Origin: Sceloporus undulatus
Lineage: Eukaryota > Chordata > Lepidosauria > Squamata > Phrynosomatidae
Assembly: GCF_019175285.1 (NCBI RefSeq)
Contig: NC_056522.1
Coordinates: 238,586,120 to 238,650,119 of the forward strand
Length of the DNA stretch: 64,000 nt
Reading direction: 5' to 3'
Part shown: positions 54,440 to 64,000 of the stretch, in pieces
How the letters are laid out: every line of letters begins with the position of its first letter
Position numbering within the stretch: position 1 is the first letter of the stretch
Translations under genes and position numbers: made by a program
Notes under the pieces: generated by a model
Databases searched by the model: none
Told to the model about the DNA's origin: nothing
The model's input: only the letters and a program-made list of their open reading frames with translations

Positions 54440-56060
54440 AGGACTAGATGACATTTCAGCAGAGAAAGTGTTCTATCTCATGGGGAGAAGTATTGTCACT
54501 TACTAATATCACCCTTGCTTATGTTAACCTTTCAAGCTGTTGTTAAATGTCCTAGAACAGGACCTTTTGCAAACCCTGTTTGCAAAAGTACCAGCAGCTT
54601 TTAAAGCAATATGACACTTCCATAATAACTTCAGTTATTTATTCACCCAGAGAATAGTTTGTATAATGGTGCTTCTTCTGGACATCTCCTGAGTTTTGCA
54701 TTTATGGTATTAGCAGCATTTATAGGTAGCATCATGTGCATGTAAAACTGATCATGTGAATCAGCTTTGAAGGGTACACTCTTTTAATAATCTCAAACCA
54801 ATGATTAGGAGAATGTCATTTCAATACTGTCCTTTTGTAGATTGCTGCTAATAATCCAGTCACCTCACTAATTGCCTTCTGCCATATTTAAAGACAACCT
54901 CCTCTTCTTTCCAGTTGTTGTAGATGGTGTTGTTATTAAGACATAGCCATTAGTTGTCAGAGTGTGAGGGTGTTGTCCTTTTATTTCAGTGGAACTTTCT
55001 TCTATGGCATCATAAAGGAGATCTATGGAAATGACATTGTGTTTCAGATTCTGCAAATCTGTTTATCTCCCCCCACTCCAGCTGGTATTTGTCCTCCCTG
55101 TTTTGTTCTGGAAAACTTGGCAAAGCATGTGTAGTATTCCTTCCTCACCTTTAGAATACCACATTATAGTTTCAGAATGGGATTATAAAGCCAACATGTT
55201 GAGAGCTATTGTGTTAAAGCTAACTCTGAACAAAAGTTGTGTGGGTGAAAAAGTCTTCTCTTACTTTATCTTGTTGAGTGACAAGTTATTTTTCATTAAC
55301 TAAAACAATAATAGGGGGCCAAATCTTGTAATTGCTAAGGTTGTTAACAATTGTGGATTAAACATGTTTTGCATGATAAACTGTAGTAATGTCTTAAAGG
55401 GAGGAAAATTGGCTGTAGCTCTTCCCTTTGACAAAGGGCTGCTCTGACTTATACCAAACTAAAGTTGTACTCTTTTCAGAAACAGGAGGAGTTTGCCTTG
55501 AATAAAGAGCCAGCCCCTTAATTCTCATTCTAAGAACCTTGTTTCCAGTTTTGGAGCCAGTGGGAATAATGGCTATTTAGTGTCTCAGGACTCGGAGCCA
55601 CACTTTTCAGCGACAGAAAGTTTTACTGGCAGATGAAGGAAACTTGTGTTTTCTTTGTCTCAGAGTTTTATTAATCAAGTCTTTCTCATTTTCCTGGCCC
55701 CTAATATTAGTCTAATCTATTTTTATTTCCTCAGATATGAAGCATAATGTTCTCAGAGGACTTCTAGAATCCTTGAAATGCCAAATTTAATTAAAGTGGC
55801 TGAGTGGATTACTGTAGTTTTAAACACACTTAACAGTTGTATACTTAAACACGCACTTACAGGGGAGGTACAGTTCATTACAGAAATGTTCACACACAAA
55901 CCTACACACATGTAAAATTTCTAGGAAGGTTGAAGTCAGGTTTATTTTCCTTGTCTAAAAAAATACAAAAATTTTAGACATTTCTTTTATTAAAAAAGAG
56001 ATATGAGCACCTTTTACATGTGAAAGTCAATTTAGGCACATAACTGATATAAAGTCACAA
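54440..56060. other. Non-coding stretch
   Basis: No gene or clear repeat. The - strand frame at 54,868-55,056 (62 codons) has no family match or splice borders. Confidence 0.45.
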
Positions 56061-56061
56061 T

Positions 56062-56294
56062 GGCCTGTTACAGACAGCCAAAATAAAGCTGCTTCGAGTC
56101 ACTTTGGAGGTATGGTATTTCAATGATACATGCGTCCAAAGAGTCTAAAGGCTGCACCAAAGCCACGCTCCAGTCCTAAGGACTGGAGTGCAGCTTTGGT
56201 GAAGCTTCCAGACTCTTAGGATTCATGCATCATTGAAATACCATACCTCCAAAGTGACTCGAAGCAGCTTTATTTTGGCTGCCTGTAACAGGCC
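56062..56294. mobile_element. Nearly perfect palindromic MITE (family B)
   Basis: 233 bp. Left GGCCTGTTACAGACAGCC and right GGCTGCCTGTAACAGGCC are inverted. The first ~66 bases of the two arms differ at about one position (through AGCTGCTTCGAGTCACTTTG and GGAGGTATGGTATTTCAATG). AAT lies on both sides, a possible 3-bp target duplication. Arm identity implies a recent insertion. Confidence 0.92.
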
Positions 56295-56299
56295 AATAG

Positions 56300-57275
56300 T
56301 ATATTAAAAGAACCATTTATTCAGACCATAATGGTAAATTGCATTTCTTTTTAAAAGTTTACTTTTTTATGATCACTGGAGCTGCAAGAATCTGAGTGGT
56401 AAGGGACCTATTTGGTTTTGCCAATTTATTAAGAGAAGGTAAAAGCAATTAAAAAACATTTACACTATTAAAACAGTTTTTCTCATCTAGTCCAGCAATT
56501 ATAATACATAATCAGATATGGTACATAGTCTTACATAAAAGTCTTCCTTTTACATGCTTAAAAAATAAATTTGGGAGAATGAATGTAGGAAAACTTTGCC
56601 TTAAGTATTTTATTCATAATTCTGATAGAAATTATTCCATAATGCATTTTCCCCTTTCTCCCCAGTTTTCATTTTTGTCAGGAAAAAAAGGCTTTGGATA
56701 AAAAGAAGAAAAACCCTCCAGTTTTACCATTTTCACCCCAGGCCTCCATATCTCTATCACCTGCTTTGAGTTCTCCATGTATTGTTCTTTTACAACCTGA
56801 AACTGAGAACCATGCTTAATTGGCACTGATTCTCTTGTGGTACCCATGATACTGAATAATGTTGAGGTGCAAAATATTTGTATATGGTATAAAAGTTAAG
56901 TAAACAAAAGCCAACAAAGCAACAACAACAACAAAAAGCCCAAAACAAAACACAACATGTTGGTTGGATGTGGTTGATTTGACTGGTAGCTTTGTATTGG
57001 CTGCATCAGGATGAGAATAATGTAGTCTGGACTGCAGCTCCCAATGACTGTGGCCAACATAGCCAGTGAATAAGGGATGCTGGGAGCTGCGGTACAACAA
57101 TATATTGCAGGCTACATTCTTCCTTCCACTGGACTGCTACATCATCCCTGTCATTATTACAGTAATTTATTTATGTCCTGGCATTCCCACAGGCTTCAAG
57201 GTGGCATAAGGTGATTAAAACAGATACTGTACAAATAAAACTTCATGCCATAGGAAAATTAAAATATAATTAAGC
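56300..57275. other. Non-coding stretch
   Basis: No gene recognised; a hAT-like fragment lies at 57,010-57,115 (GGACTGCAGCTCCCAATGAC; GATGCTGGGAGCTGCGGT). Confidence 0.45.
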
Positions 57276-57276
57276 T

Positions 57277-57492
57277 ATCCAGTGTGGTGTAGTGGTTTGA
57301 GTGTTGGACTACAACCTTGGAGACCAGGGCTTTGATTCCCTGCTTGGCCATGGAAACCTTCTGGGTGACCTTGGGCAAGTCACACTCTCTCAGCCTCAGA
57401 AAAAGGCAAGGTCAAATCCCTACCCCCTGGGAACAACCTGCCTGTGAAAGGCTTGTAATAAGTTGGAAACTACTTGATGGCACACAGTAACA
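57277..57492 (+). repeat. CORE-SINE, nearly full length
   Basis: CCAGTGTGGTGTAGTGGTTT, TTGGACTACAACCTTGGAGA, CTTGGCCATGGAAACC, GTGACCTTGGGCAAGTCACA and AAACTACTTGATGGCACACA. It is one of the least diverged copies here. Confidence 0.9.
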
Positions 57493-57979
57493 TATGGAAA
57501 CATAGCAAGGAGAGTGCCCAATCTAGCCTTTCTAGGAATGGAATTCCAGAGCCTGAGAGGAGCCACTGAAAAGGCCCTCTCTTATATTCCCACAAGGAAT
57601 ACCTTTTAGGAGGCTGAGATGGGGAGAAGTTTGTGTAGTTGCCTGCTCAATTTGATTAAAAATAAAAATGTAGAATTAGCCTTTAATGCCTATAATGAGC
57701 ATCCTTGATACAAGATGATGGGACTTATCATTTGACACATCTGGAGAGTGCTTGGTTGGTGATAGGGACCTACTCATATTATTCTGTTGTTATAAGTCAA
57801 ATGAACTTCAGTTAAAGAACTAGTGTTATTTATTTGGTAAAAGTCAGGGGAATGAACAGAGCATAAGACCATTTTTAACAACATGTTTATCTGCAGCAAA
57901 CACAAGAGGAGATTTCAGGGGGTTATTAGTTGATAATGTCTGAAAATCACTAAGCTATTATTCAAGGGAACAGGCATGG

Positions 57980-58660
57980 GGTGGCAGACAGCTTGTTTAA
58001 AAAATTGTCACCCCTAATGCTGTGCAGTGCTGTCATCTGTTCCACTCCTGCACTATACCTAGTGTCTGCTGGCATTCCACAGTATCCTTTGCAATCTTCT
58101 CCAGCACAACATCTCAAATGAGATGATTTCCTTCTATCAGCTTTCTTCACTGTCTAGTTCTCACATCCATACATGGTGATGGAGAATATGATGGCTTGGA
58201 TTATCCTCACTTTTAGTGTTCAGAGTTCTTTGCAATTCAGGATCTTGTCCAATTCTTTCACAGGTTTCCTTCCCATTCCCAGTCCTTCTGATTTCTTGAC
58301 TAGAGTCTCTGTTCTAATGTATATATTTGATCCAAGGTATGGGAACTTTTTGACCATTTCAATTTTCTCATTGTCTAGGATGAATTCTTGTAGCTCTTCA
58401 GTGGTCATTATTTTTGCTTTCTTAGTGTTTAGCATTAAGCCTACCTTGGCACTTTCCTCCTTGACCTTCTTCAGTAGTTGTTCCATGTCCTTGTTGGTTT
58501 CTTGTAGTAGTATGGTGCTGTCTGCATATCTTAGGTTGTTAATATTGCTTCCTTTGATCTTCACTCCTCTTGCTTCTGACATTAAGTCTGCTGAGCAAAT
58601 CCTTATGTTTGTTGATGGGAGAATTACCATGTTACCAGCTCCTCTCAAGTTACTTTGTAT
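57980..58660 (-). mobile_element. RTE/BovB-like LINE reverse-transcriptase fragment
   Basis: On the - strand, 58,648-58,220 reads EARGVKIKGSNINNLRYADS (catalytic box with S where the family has YADD), then QLLKKVKEESAKVGLMLNTK and FPYLGSNI. Further 3', past a break, KADRRKSSHLRCCAGEDCKG corresponds to the KADRK...LWCWRR region. The changed catalytic residue and breaks make it inactive. Confidence 0.85.
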
Positions 58661-58699
58661 TACAACAAAGATTCATCCTTACATTGTTGCTGGAAAATC

Positions 58700-60938
58700 C
58701 TATCTTCCCTTCAACTACAGTGAGGATGCTAATTTGGAGGAGACATGAAAGCTTAAGGGTGGTGGCAGCAATGATGCCAGTATTCCCACTCATCAAGAAG
58801 TCTTGGTGCTTTGACCCACAGAGTCCTGGCTCTACAATATTGTCCGCATTTTTGGACCTCCATTGAAGGGATGGTTAAAGAGGCTGCCAAGAGTACCAGC
58901 TTATCAGAATTGTCAATAAATAACAATTTAAAATCACTGTATATATGCTAAGCCGTTGAATCATGCCCAGAAAGAAAAGGCTGAATTATATTTTAAACTC
59001 CTATATTCAAATAAGTAATGATAAGGCTCACAAAGCACCCAGACGATATTACCAGTTCCTGTGTACTGTAGGTCTCTGCTGTAGCTATCCCTTGGTGATC
59101 ACTGCTGTGTGTTATTCTGCTGATGCTCCAGCCTTTTTATTTTGTAGATGAACATTGCTTTGCAAGTCTTTTTTGATTCTAGCCAGTTCCAGCTTTTTCG
59201 ATTAGTTCAGTGTGTGTAAGAGAGAGCTGTTGATTAAAATTACAGAAGCAGGGGAGTCAAGTGTTGGGGTACTATTTTGATGCCCAAATAAAGATACTGC
59301 CAACCTTTTCCCCCCCTAAAAAGGAGGAATGCACATTTGCTGGGACTAGTCAGAAGCTGAACTTGTAGCTGATATTTATTCCATTGTGAAATATTTACTA
59401 TCGATCAGGCAGTGATGATCCAGGGCTTTGAGAACAGTGGGGAATATAAATTGAAATAGTCATTAAGGAAAGTTATAACTATTTTGAAATTATTAAAAGT
59501 TAATTTTGCATATTTTAGACCAGTATTTGTCCTGTGTGGAAAAACTGGTTATGCTTCTTGGTTGTCTCCTCTGCCACTACCATTCAGTGGGTGGCCAGCT
59601 GCAGAGTTGCCCATGCTTCATAGACCCTCATTTCAAAACTTCATTAGGGCAGGTGTTGTATTGAACAATCTTAATAGACTTGGACTGGGAAAAGGAGTAT
59701 TCATGTATATGGTTGCTATTTGTTCATTCCTGATAATGGTTGAGGATCTTAGGAAATTCATTCATTCAGATACTTTAGTGTCCAGTTTTCAGTCAGAATA
59801 CTATATGATCAAATTGTCAAAAATCATGTAACTAAGAGTGATTTGAGATTCTTGCCATGTAGAAGTATCATGTACAAATGACATTTGATAGTGGCTCCAG
59901 CAACTCACTGAATTGCAGTGGCTGAAGAGGAAGTAGCCACCACGCACATATCTTCAACAGAGTCTGGATCTGTCAAGAACCATTCTGCTGATAGCCACTT
60001 TGTTCATTAGTGCTTGGGTCTCTTTGGTCCTCAGAATCAAGGCACTAAGGAAGGAGCAACTTTGGAAATTGCTTATTGAAAAGGCATAGAGCATTTCAGT
60101 CAAACCAACCTCTGCTGGGAGGCATGTGCCTCGCAATGTTCCACTGAGCTGAAACTGAACAGGATCTCTGCCATTAGAGAAGAAGATCAATCCCTTTCAC
60201 ACCTTTCTATTCATCGTAACCCTCTATCAAAATTTTCTGAGAAAGTACCGTAGCTGTGTTGGCTTGTTAGGGCAAATCAAGCAACCTCTTGTGGTGTCTG
60301 TGGCATGAAGCTCCATGAGAAGCATGGTTGGTTGTTATACATTTGATTGGAAAAATGGGTAGGGACTGTAATTAGTGTAGGAAGAAGAAACTGAAATGTG
60401 AGAAGTACAAATATTGATTATGACCCTAACAGACATTTCAAATAACAACAACTGTGTGATGAGACTGACATTGTATTGCAGATGAGCTGACTAAGATGTG
60501 TAACATCTGTTTTCTCCAGGCCACAAATGATAGATGTGAATCCTTTAATACATCTCTTATGGAGTAAGAGGGATCAGAAATGCAAACAGTAGAAAGAATG
60601 ATGATTGCCTTCGTAGAGGGGTCATTATCAAACAACAGCTGTGTGATAACAGAAACATCTTTGCACTGGTACGCTATCTGCCACTTATAAACAGAATGAA
60701 TTTTCAGACTGTGTCTGAAACACAGACATGGAGCAGGATGTTCAAAATCTCTTTTAAAGATGGCTCAGGACAGAAGGTGTGTTGGCAAGTCAGGGTTTAG
60801 TTCAAGCTATGCACACCCTTGATTTCATGACAGTGGCGTGTTGCATCTCCTTTAAGAATATGAAAGACATACACAAGCAACACCAATAAGAGGGCAAGGA
60901 GTAAAAAGATTGGAGATGAGATTGGAATGTGATTCTGT
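58700..60938. other. Non-coding stretch
   Basis: No gene or clear repeat family recognised. Confidence 0.45.
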
Positions 60939-61163
60939 GGCTGCATCCACACTGCAGAAATAAACCAGTTTGGCACCACTTTAAATGCCATGGCTCAGTG
61001 CTATGGAATTCTGGAAACTGTAGTTTTGTGAGTGAGACATTTAGTCTTCCCTGTCAACAAGCTCTGGTGCCACAACAAACTACAAATCCCAGGAATCCAT
61101 AGGATGGAGCCATGGCACTGAAAGTGATTGAAACTGGATTATTTCTGCAGTGTGGATGCAGCC
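60939..61163. mobile_element. MITE-A copy, best preserved
   Basis: The left GGCTGCATCCACACTGCAGA and right TCTGCAGTGTGGATGCAGCC are perfectly inverted, with perfect pairing for about 25 bp. Arms then pair through CAGTTTGGCACCACTTTAAA and the degenerate AAGTGATTGAAACTGG. It is a good model of the family. Confidence 0.92.
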
Positions 61164-61169
61164 CATGTA

Positions 61170-62865
61170 CAATGCTTAGGAAGGAGTACAATACACCTCT
61201 TTCTCTCACACCAACCCAAGCTTCTTTTGGAAGGTCCAAATCCAACTTGGGAAACTTCATAGTGGAATATTTTCCTTGTATTAGAAATGTTTATATTGCA
61301 CCAGAAATGTACGTGCCATGTAACACGAGAAAAGCTTCACGTCCTCTAGAAGACAGTGACCTAAATGCAATTTCTAGTCTCAATGAAATTACATCTTCAC
61401 ATCCATTGCTTAATGGCAGGACAACACTGCTTCATTGTGTCTCCTTTAGCTGGGACTCGAAATTGCTTTCGTGCCAGTGTATTAAAAGTGGTAGGAAACA
61501 GAGCATGTCAACATTTTCTTTCAGCAACCAGAATATATTGCTGCTCATGATACTAAGAATATGTAATGGCAAATTAAATCCCAATGGTATATGACAATTA
61601 AAGTATTAAATCTCATTTAAAATTAAAGTAGACTTTTGTAATCAGTCCTGACTTTTCACATATTATGCTGCCTCTCAATAGAAGATGCCTACAGTCTTCA
61701 AGCTCTGATGACATTTTGATTGATGTGATGGAGTGTGTGCCAGTGACTAGGTATATGGAGTGGTGAAATAATATCCAGGTCTTTTTGGCAGGCAAATTGG
61801 CTGTTGGATGTAGTTATGGTGGAAGGGTGAAGGGTTAATAAAGTGGCTTTATTTAAAGCTACCCACAGCAAATCAATACCACTCAGTGCAGTTGCCATGC
61901 TACAAACCGGTAGCTTTGTGGTGACTTTAATTTCATTAGACAGCCAGTATATACATTTACATATATTGGAGAACCGTGCAATGGCATGATTTTATATCAC
62001 AAATGAAAGTCTTCTTAATCCTCAGAAACCAAGTTGTAATACCTCATCATCTTTCAGCAAGCCTGGTGGATATTTTCTTTTTCACTGGCTTCTGTAGACC
62101 ATGTGGTTGTTGAGTGGAGAGAGGCCAACTCTTCCATTTAAAAAAAAATACCACAGATCAGAAATGATTATGGGATTGTTGTTTTAGGCTTGAAGCTTCC
62201 AGATTTATGAAGAAAATGTGAACAATCTCAGCTTTCATTTAAATATATAGGAAAGACTTCTGCCTCCTTTTTTTTTAAAAAAAGAGAAAAATATAGAGGA
62301 AACTTGAGTGCTTGTGGGCTGAAATGGGAGGGAGAGGCAGCTTTGAAGTGGGGATGAACACGTAGCATGTGGCATCGGGGAGATACAGTGAACTTGTCTG
62401 TTTGGTGGAATTCACATAAGTAGCTTTCACATGAATGTGGCGATAGCAGCTAAAGCCAGACCTCACATTGGGCTTGTTGCTGTTATTGAGCAAAGCACCT
62501 ATTTTGAAGTTATCAGCTCGGGATGTGAAACACCTTAAGTAATCCTCAAAAATTAGATGCTGTGTGGTGGGGTGCAAAACTATGTAATGTTTACAGTATG
62601 CTCAGAAGGAAGTCCCATTGGACTCAATCTGGTTTACTCTGGGAGAAGTGTCCAGGGGATTAGATCCTTAGGCCAGAATCCTATTGTTATTGAATCTATT
62701 GGATTGACATATATATGTTCATTTGCTTTCAGCAATTGATTTAGTGAGTCTTATCAAGTTGTTGTTAATAACAGGATTCAAATCTTATAAGAGTGCTGTT
62801 TCCTCGCCTGCCCTATGATTTCTTAATTGTTTCCATGCCTTATTAGTGTTGTTGTGAAACAAGAG
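61170..62865. other. Non-coding stretch
   Basis: No gene or clear repeat family recognised. The 160-codon + strand frame at 61,112-61,594 begins inside the MITE and has no family resemblance. Confidence 0.45.
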
Positions 62866-62869
62866 TGGT

Positions 62870-63262
62870 CATCTTTTTGTTGTTGTTATGCTATTTTTAA
62901 AAATTTTATTGAGAGATTATACAAAAAACAGAACAGTAAAGGATGACTAGAACCCCACAAAATCTTACAGTTATAAAATAAAATTTCAAAACTTTTAAAA
63001 ACATCATATTTATAATCCTGTACAGTTTAAATTGTTTGAAATAGATTGGACCATAGTGACCACTGGCAAGTTGGAGGGTGGGCAATTATAAAATTTGTAT
63101 TAACAAAATCAATAAAAGAAAGCCATTTTTCATAGAAGGGTTCTTGGTTTGGTTGTTTTAAATTACATTTCATTTTATTTAATTGCTTCTCCATTAGCCA
63201 TTGGTCCCAGACTCTTTTCCACCAGTTATCTAGGGACAGAAGTCCTGTCTTCCAAGATTTGT
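62870..63262 (-). mobile_element. L1-type LINE 3' fragment
   Basis: On the - strand: KSWKTGLLSLDNWWKRVWDQ, LMEKQLNKMKCNLKQPNQEP and FYEKWLSFIDFVNTNF, in the manner of an L1 ORF2 C-terminus, then an A/T-rich 3' UTR. 5' truncated. Confidence 0.6.
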
Positions 63263-63264
63263 TA

Positions 63265-64000
63265 TGCTATTAAGAGGAGCCTGACAGGCAGAGGTTCAAC
63301 AGATGTTGTTTTTCCAGCCTAAAAATGCTGTGATGCAAAAAAAAATTTCCTGTTGGTTATTCTGCATGAGTCGCAGTTAAGAAAAGTAATCTTGCTGGGG
63401 TGAGTGGGGGTGACCAACCAAAACCAATTGTTTCTTTAAAAAATAAAATACATAAAACTGAACTGTTAGCTGTTCAATCAAAATTGGATCAGATAGCTTG
63501 CCTAATCCAGCTGGGTTCTGAACTCTTAAGAGCCATTTATATATTGACCACACTTACCGTAAAAAATAAAGTATGAATGACTCAATTAAAATTTCTGAAC
63601 ACATGTATATGCAACATTGTAAAGTTTTTGCTGGTATAAAGGTAGCTATATCTGGAGATACATATTCTTAAAATACTAGTTATTGATCTTTCTTCCTGGC
63701 AAAGTGAGCAATTCTGATGCATTCTAAGAAATAATAGGTTTATTCAATGTATTTAAAATTTGCATATCTGGCTTCAGGAAAATCTGTGACTTATTAGAGA
63801 CTACTATCTTTGCTATGGGTAATTTTCCAGTAAAGGAACACTTTTTTTCTGTGTTACTGGTATTTTTTAATTTATGACATTGGACAATGTATATCCTGCA
63901 TACATCATAGGATTTCAAGACAGCATAAAAGTAAAATCAATTTAAGTAGTTCAAAACAATTTCAATAATTTTTGTTTTAAAATCTTGTTGTTGTGTGACT
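63265..64000. other. Non-coding stretch to window end
   Basis: AT-rich, no gene or repeat recognised. If the 48.4-kb exon is real this is still its first intron. Confidence 0.4.

Noticed and set aside
61112-61594. 160-codon + strand frame
   Set aside because: It starts inside the MITE right arm, has no family resemblance and lacks exon borders.
1-64000. CRISPR array, tRNA genes or bacterial-type operons
   Set aside because: No regularly spaced repeats and no intact tRNA cloverleaf are seen. tRNA-like boxes occur only as SINE heads, and the DNA is clearly vertebrate.

Overview
The window is vertebrate nuclear DNA. Genes are split into short exons with GT..AG introns, CpG-rich promoters are sparse, and most of the rest is interspersed repeat. 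The repeat types (CR1 and L1 LINEs, RTE/BovB-like LINE pieces, a Sauria-type SINE with a BovB-like tail, a 5S-rRNA-derived SINE, MIR-like CORE-SINEs and many foldback MITEs) point to a squamate reptile, most likely an iguanian lizard. That assignment is inference from repeat content.

Region 1 (about 130-21,880, + strand) holds CCDC14, a centriolar-satellite coiled-coil protein. Thirteen coding exons join in a consistent reading frame to 958 codons (957 residues plus stop), close to the length I recall for the mammalian protein. A CpG-rich promoter lies at 130-470. The terminal exon carries a poly(A) signal at 21,858. The introns hold SINEs, MITEs, an L1 with a CR1 sitting inside it (intron 8), and a Tigger-like element carrying unusual GC-rich cargo (intron 10).

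Region 2 (about 26,320-37,706, - strand) holds a complete tetraspanin gene that is easy to miss because no exon exceeds 63 codons. Seven coding exons (75, 189, 75, 96, 150, 84 and 69 nt) join in frame to a 245-residue four-span protein. It has a CCG...CC...C...C large loop and a C-terminal YESI motif resembling the CD63 lysosomal sorting signal. It is convergent with CCDC14; the two poly(A) signals are about 4.5 kb apart.

Region 3 (about 38,000-64,000) has no protein-coding exon I can support. A GC-rich segment at 48,230-48,430 ends in a good splice donor and looks like the first, non-coding exon of a + strand gene whose first intron may run past the window end. In human the gene downstream of CCDC14 in the same orientation is MYLK, so this may be the MYLK 5' end. 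That is synteny inference only.

The most notable items are the tetraspanin between CCDC14 and the presumed MYLK; several long-hairpin MITEs, including a nearly perfect 233-bp palindrome at 56,062 and a 331-bp foldback at 31,327; the Tigger-like element with cargo at 13,899-15,196; a strong out-of-frame upstream ATG in the CCDC14 leader; and a cleanly dated chain of nested insertions (CR1, then a short retroposon with a 14-bp target duplication). I see no CRISPR array, tRNA or rRNA gene, and no endogenous retrovirus or LTR pair. A 10-N assembly gap lies at 44,528-44,537.
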